Origin: Mesostigma viride
Taxonomy: Eukaryota > Streptophyta > Mesostigmatophyceae > Mesostigmatales > Mesostigmataceae
DNA length: 64,000 nucleotides
Direction: 5' to 3'
NCBI GenBank assembly: GCA_009746045.1
Contig: RPFO01000130.1
Location: 2,202,125-2,266,124, forward strand
The first letter of the stretch is position 1; each line of letters opens with the position of its first letter. This document shows, one piece after another, positions 60,547-64,000 of the stretch. The notes below the pieces were generated by a model. That model was not told the origin of the DNA, did no database searches, and worked only from the letters and a program-made list of their open reading frames with translations. The translations under genes and the position numbers were made by a program.

Positions 60547-62100
60547 TAAAAATATAATTACTTACAGCAGAGTGAAATCACTCAAACCAAAGCAAACGCC
60601 CAGCTATAAACCTATAGACAGAGCCATGTCAAAGCTCTATATTACGATAAGACCAATGGAAACGCCTAACGGGAGGAACCTAATAGCCCTGCTGCACCGC
60701 AAAATCAGCCCGCGTACGGCGGAGCATGATGTCAGCCATGGCCCGAGTCAGCGCCACCGACAAGCGCTGACGCCAATATGACGTCCAGGTCCGCGCCGAC
60801 CATGGGGCCCGCTGGCCCTCCAGGTCCAGCCGGTCCTCCCGGAGCCGACAACACTCCTTGAAGAAGGCGGAGGTCAGGGGCCCCATGGCCCCAAACTCCT
60901 CCAGGACAAAGGGCACCACACGATGGTGCCCGACGTCGCCGTAGGCCAGGAGCTTGGCCCGCTCCGCCCGGTCCGCCGTGTAACCTGCTGTGAGGGAGGC
61001 CCCAGCCACGTGGCTAAGAGCCAAGGGCCGCGCCACCGAAACGTCAATAAGCAGATGCCGGCCACCCCCCTCAAAGTCCAGCACCACGATGTCAGGCCGG
61101 TGGTTGGGGGAATAGAAGGCAGCGCCATCCGCATCCTCGGACCGGATGTTCGCGTGGGGGAAAACCGACGGAATCATGGCGAGCACCACCGTCAGGAGGA
61201 CAGTGTGCAAATACAAATACCAATTCTGATTCTGTTGGCCCCCATGCAGGCAAGGTAGTGAGTCCCCGTGGGATCCAGCGGCTGCCCACAGCTACCACAA
61301 GGCCGCCCGGCCGGAACAAGAGGCTGCGGGGCAAATAGCTGGTGCCGGAGCGCCACCGAGTAGTGCACTGGGAGCCAAGGCGAATGGGGGGGCCATGGGA
61401 AGAGCACGAAGGTACGCCGAGCCCACACTCCGCAAGGAAAGCGAGAACAGCCACGCACGTCCCTGGGCGTTGAGGTCCGCGAAAAGAGCAATCCAATCAG
61501 CCGTGTGCAGAATACCCGCGTAGGTTTTCTGGTGTTTATCGATGACGCGAGCAGGGAATGCGGCGGGAGATTGAACGGAGGCGACCGAGGGAGTGCCGCG
61601 AGGGAGGTGGCGCTGTACTGCCTGAGCGGCACGGACGGGAGAACAGGCCTGCTGGATCTCAGCATAGGCCTCCTGGATGGCGGTGACGAAGGGCAAAGGG
61701 CTGCTGGGGTCCAGGAGGTCAGGCGCTGCCGTTGCCAAAAGGGGCAGGAGCCGGCAGCTTTCCGCCCACGACTGAGCGACGGAGCCCAAAAATGCTGCTG
61801 GGGCCAGCCGGGCGGCACGAGTCAGACCACAGCCACCCATCCGTGCAGGCAGGGAGGCAATGCGAATAGCATGTGGCGGGAGGTCGGGGCCCGGGACCAG
61901 CTGCGCCAAGGCCGACTGGATGCGTTCGTCGTGGCCCTCGGCGGCCAGCCGGACCTGAGCCGGAAGAGCGCCCCGGAGCCAGTGAACGACGCGAGGGTGA
62001 GCGCAAAACCACAGAAGCAGACCCTTGGTCTGCGAATCATGAAGGCGCGCAATCAAGGGCAGTATATGGCCACCCATAACGCGTTTCGGGTTCAGCAGGA
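60547..62100 (-). pseudogene. R2-like element copy 2: RT end, CCHC, restriction-like endonuclease
   Basis: 5'-truncated minus-strand copy. It begins after the RT active site with TKGLLLWFCAHPRVVHWLRG and MGGCGLTRAARLAPAAFLGS, matching the first copy below 340. After a frame change come RPCGSCGQPLDPTGTHYLAC (C-x2-C-x11-H-x3-C zinc knuckle). After a second frame change come HRPDIVVLDFEGGGRHLLID (the PD..D of a restriction-like endonuclease), AERAKLLAYGD, and the C-terminus ALTRAMADIMLRRTRADF and AVQQGY-stop near 60680. The 3' UTR ends TACTTACAGCAGAG (plus strand) at 60560. This copy defines the element as REL-type. Confidence 0.85.
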
Positions 62101-62136
62101 TTTATGGACTTCCGTCATTTAGGGCGTGAGCATAAT

Positions 62137-62253
62137 GGTGTTCTTGATTAATTAATTAATGAATTAATAGACACGTGAGTGCGTCATGTGAGCATAACTC
62201 CTCAGTGGGAGAGGAACATGGGATGGAATGGATGATGTAAGCTATCTAGGTCA
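62137..62253 (-). repeat. S element copy 6
   Basis: An ATTAATTAATTAATG tail, then CACGTGAGTGCGTCATGTGA and GGATGGAATGGATGATGTAA as in the other copies; truncated after AGCTATCTAGGTCA. Confidence 0.7.
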
Positions 62254-64000
62254 TTGAGAAAATGTTGGTAACTGGCACATTTTTATCATGGGGATTGCTT
62301 TTGACCTTGCGGACGAAGCAAAACCCACAATCCAACCTAGACCTGGAACTGTGGGTATAGCCCAAGCTCCTGCACACTGCATGGAACTGTGAGTCAAACC
62401 CACTTCGCCCCCCCAAAGTTCTAATAGTAATTTCAGCACAACATCCACTGCCAGACACCACTCCATTATCTCCCCCATTTGCTGTATGCCAGACACATCA
62501 CGTGCCACAAGAGAAGCTCCCATGACGCAACTAATGTGCTGCTTCTACTGCGAAAGGCAGCAACCCAGAACCCCGATGTGCCACTATTTCGGGCTGGCTT
62601 TGGCCAATGCCACGTGTTCAATGAGCATTGCTCGACAGACAGCGTCCGAGGAGAGACACCACAGACTCCAATTGCATGGTCATGCTCCGTGGCTGACAAA
62701 CAAAATGGAATTGCATGGATATTGGCCGGTGCCATGCACGTATCATCACTTCAATTAACAGCATCACTGCTCCTGGAAAAAGCAGCCATGCTGCCCACGC
62801 AACAAGAGGCCCACATACCGCCTGGACACCGCTGGGGGTGTCACCATCGCTGATATCCCTTTTCCCCCTCAAGCAAGTAATGCTCGCAACCACCACGGCC
62901 AGGTGGCACTCAATGCCTACGCCACAAAAAGCACTATGATACAATGCTGTAGGCCATCTTCCACCCTATCATAAAAGTACACCAAATCCTACACTAAACC
63001 AGAGACGCAGTCGTCCCCCCTTAAACAAGGGGGCACATGCTGCATGTATGTATGTATGTATGTACAGGTTCCCACACGTCGCTTTCTGCCATGGGGCGCT
63101 CGCGCTCACCACGGAAAGCTCCTGGCTTAGATGGCCTTCTTCATCCATCCGCATTATCTTATGCCAGCGTGACCTGGGGCACCGCCATCCCAGGCTCGAC
63201 CCAATACTGGCAGGTGAAGCCCACAGTAAACCTAATCTATGCGCAGTCGTTCCCCCATCCCTTTCCCATAGAGGTCTGGGCTTCGATGAGTGACACGCGC
63301 GGTCTGAAAAAGATCAGACCCCCATATTTGTAAATGGCAGAAATGCCACATGGTGCGCACAATGTGGCCACTTGGGCCCTCACCCCATCTCCCCAGCCCT
63401 TGCCATGATTCCGCCCTTCCCCTTGCCCTTTGTATGCTCCTGACACCCCGGGGATCCCCTCGACCCAAGACGCCAGTGCTACGCTGGGCAAGCCGTCATG
63501 GCCCGGTGCCGGCAGCGCTTCCACCACGCAGGCGCCTGCCTTGCACAGGCACAGCAGGAGGCTAGCGACAACCCCTCCTCACGCACCTCTTCCCTCCACA
63601 CATGAGGTGCTGCGAATGCACGAAGGGCTCAAGGGTTGTCCAAGCAGCCGCTGCCTGCAGAGGCATGGCTAAGGGAGTTTGCTGGCTGCTGCAAAGGACC
63701 AGCCGATCTTGGGCCGACAGCAGACCATTGATCCACACAAGTCCATCAACCCTTATCGCTTCGCAAGGCTACCACCCCTCGAGGCTGATTTCAAATGCAA
63801 CGAACCACAAGCGCGCCCCGCCAGCCCGCCGGCCCCACCATGGTCCTAGCATGCAGCCTAATGTCGCTGGCGTCCAATACACCTTACATCCTGCTGGTGT
63901 TCAAAAAAGGGAGGGCCGCCAATCTGACCACCTAGATAGATGCCGCGGGCGCCGCTGCTCAAACAACCATGGAGTGTCGCTGCCGATTGCTCGCTCCACC
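62254..64000. other. No recognised gene; (ATGT)n at 63043-63065
   Basis: ORFs of up to 124 codons overlap on both strands without motifs. A short TATG/ATGT tract is the only simple repeat. Host intergenic or intronic sequence, or unrecognised mobile DNA. Confidence 0.45.

Overview
This is a eukaryotic nuclear window dominated by nested transposable elements, with a few host genes. A green alga (chlorophyte or prasinophyte type) is the most likely source. The grounds are GC-rich coding sequence, GT-AG introns, a Penelope-like element with an N-terminal GIY-YIG nuclease (a type known from the green lineage and protists), an REL-type LINE with long GC-rich ORFs, simple TTAA-type LINE tails, and a GT29 sialyltransferase-like gene. 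The species cannot be fixed from the sequence alone.

Layout. 1-6032 (minus): 5' part of a large R2/NeSL-like (REL-type) non-LTR retrotransposon. Its single ORF is open for 1,364 codons to the window edge and carries a PHD finger, a RING-H2 finger, C2H2-type fingers and a reverse transcriptase. A 231-bp tandem array (4330-6032) sits just upstream of its start codon. 6033-8429: internal part and 3' LTR of a decayed LTR element (LTR-2). 8430-28080 (minus): an APE-type LINE (LINE-1) split by a 16.5-kb LTR retrotransposon (LTR-1, 8726-25273, 5-bp duplication GTGTG, nearly identical LTRs). LTR-1 has a copia-like pol in the order integrase, protease, reverse transcriptase, RNase H. It is itself interrupted by an 8.5-kb foldback element (9919-18411) made of inverted satellite blocks, simple repeats and a 503-bp palindrome.

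28081-34500: a Penelope-like element in the classical arrangement of a partial copy followed by a full copy, with an intact 1,018-codon ORF. It carries a 338-bp palindromic insertion flanked by GGGCT duplications. 35.7-36.4 kb: LINE fragment. 37210-42386 (minus): three-exon GT29 sialyltransferase-like gene, the clearest host gene here, with repeat-rich introns. 43390-44019: unrecognised ORF. 44.2-51.5 kb: a patchwork of truncated LINE, R2-like, Penelope-like and SINE-like insertions, several with clear target-site duplications. 51.6-52.4 kb (minus): two coding exons of an unknown gene flanking a 48-bp minisatellite. 54326-55411: unrecognised 361-aa gene with a TATA box. 56.9-60.5 kb: two head-to-head copies of an APE LINE (LINE-D), both broken. 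60.5-62.1 kb: a 5'-truncated second R2-like copy supplying the CCHC and restriction-like endonuclease end that lies off-window for the first copy. 62.1-64 kb: SINE-like fragment, then sequence with no recognised gene.

The elements are largely independent parasites. The functional links visible are within elements (gag/pol, EN/RT), and the S element shares a TTAA-type tail with the APE LINEs, suggesting that these mobilise it.
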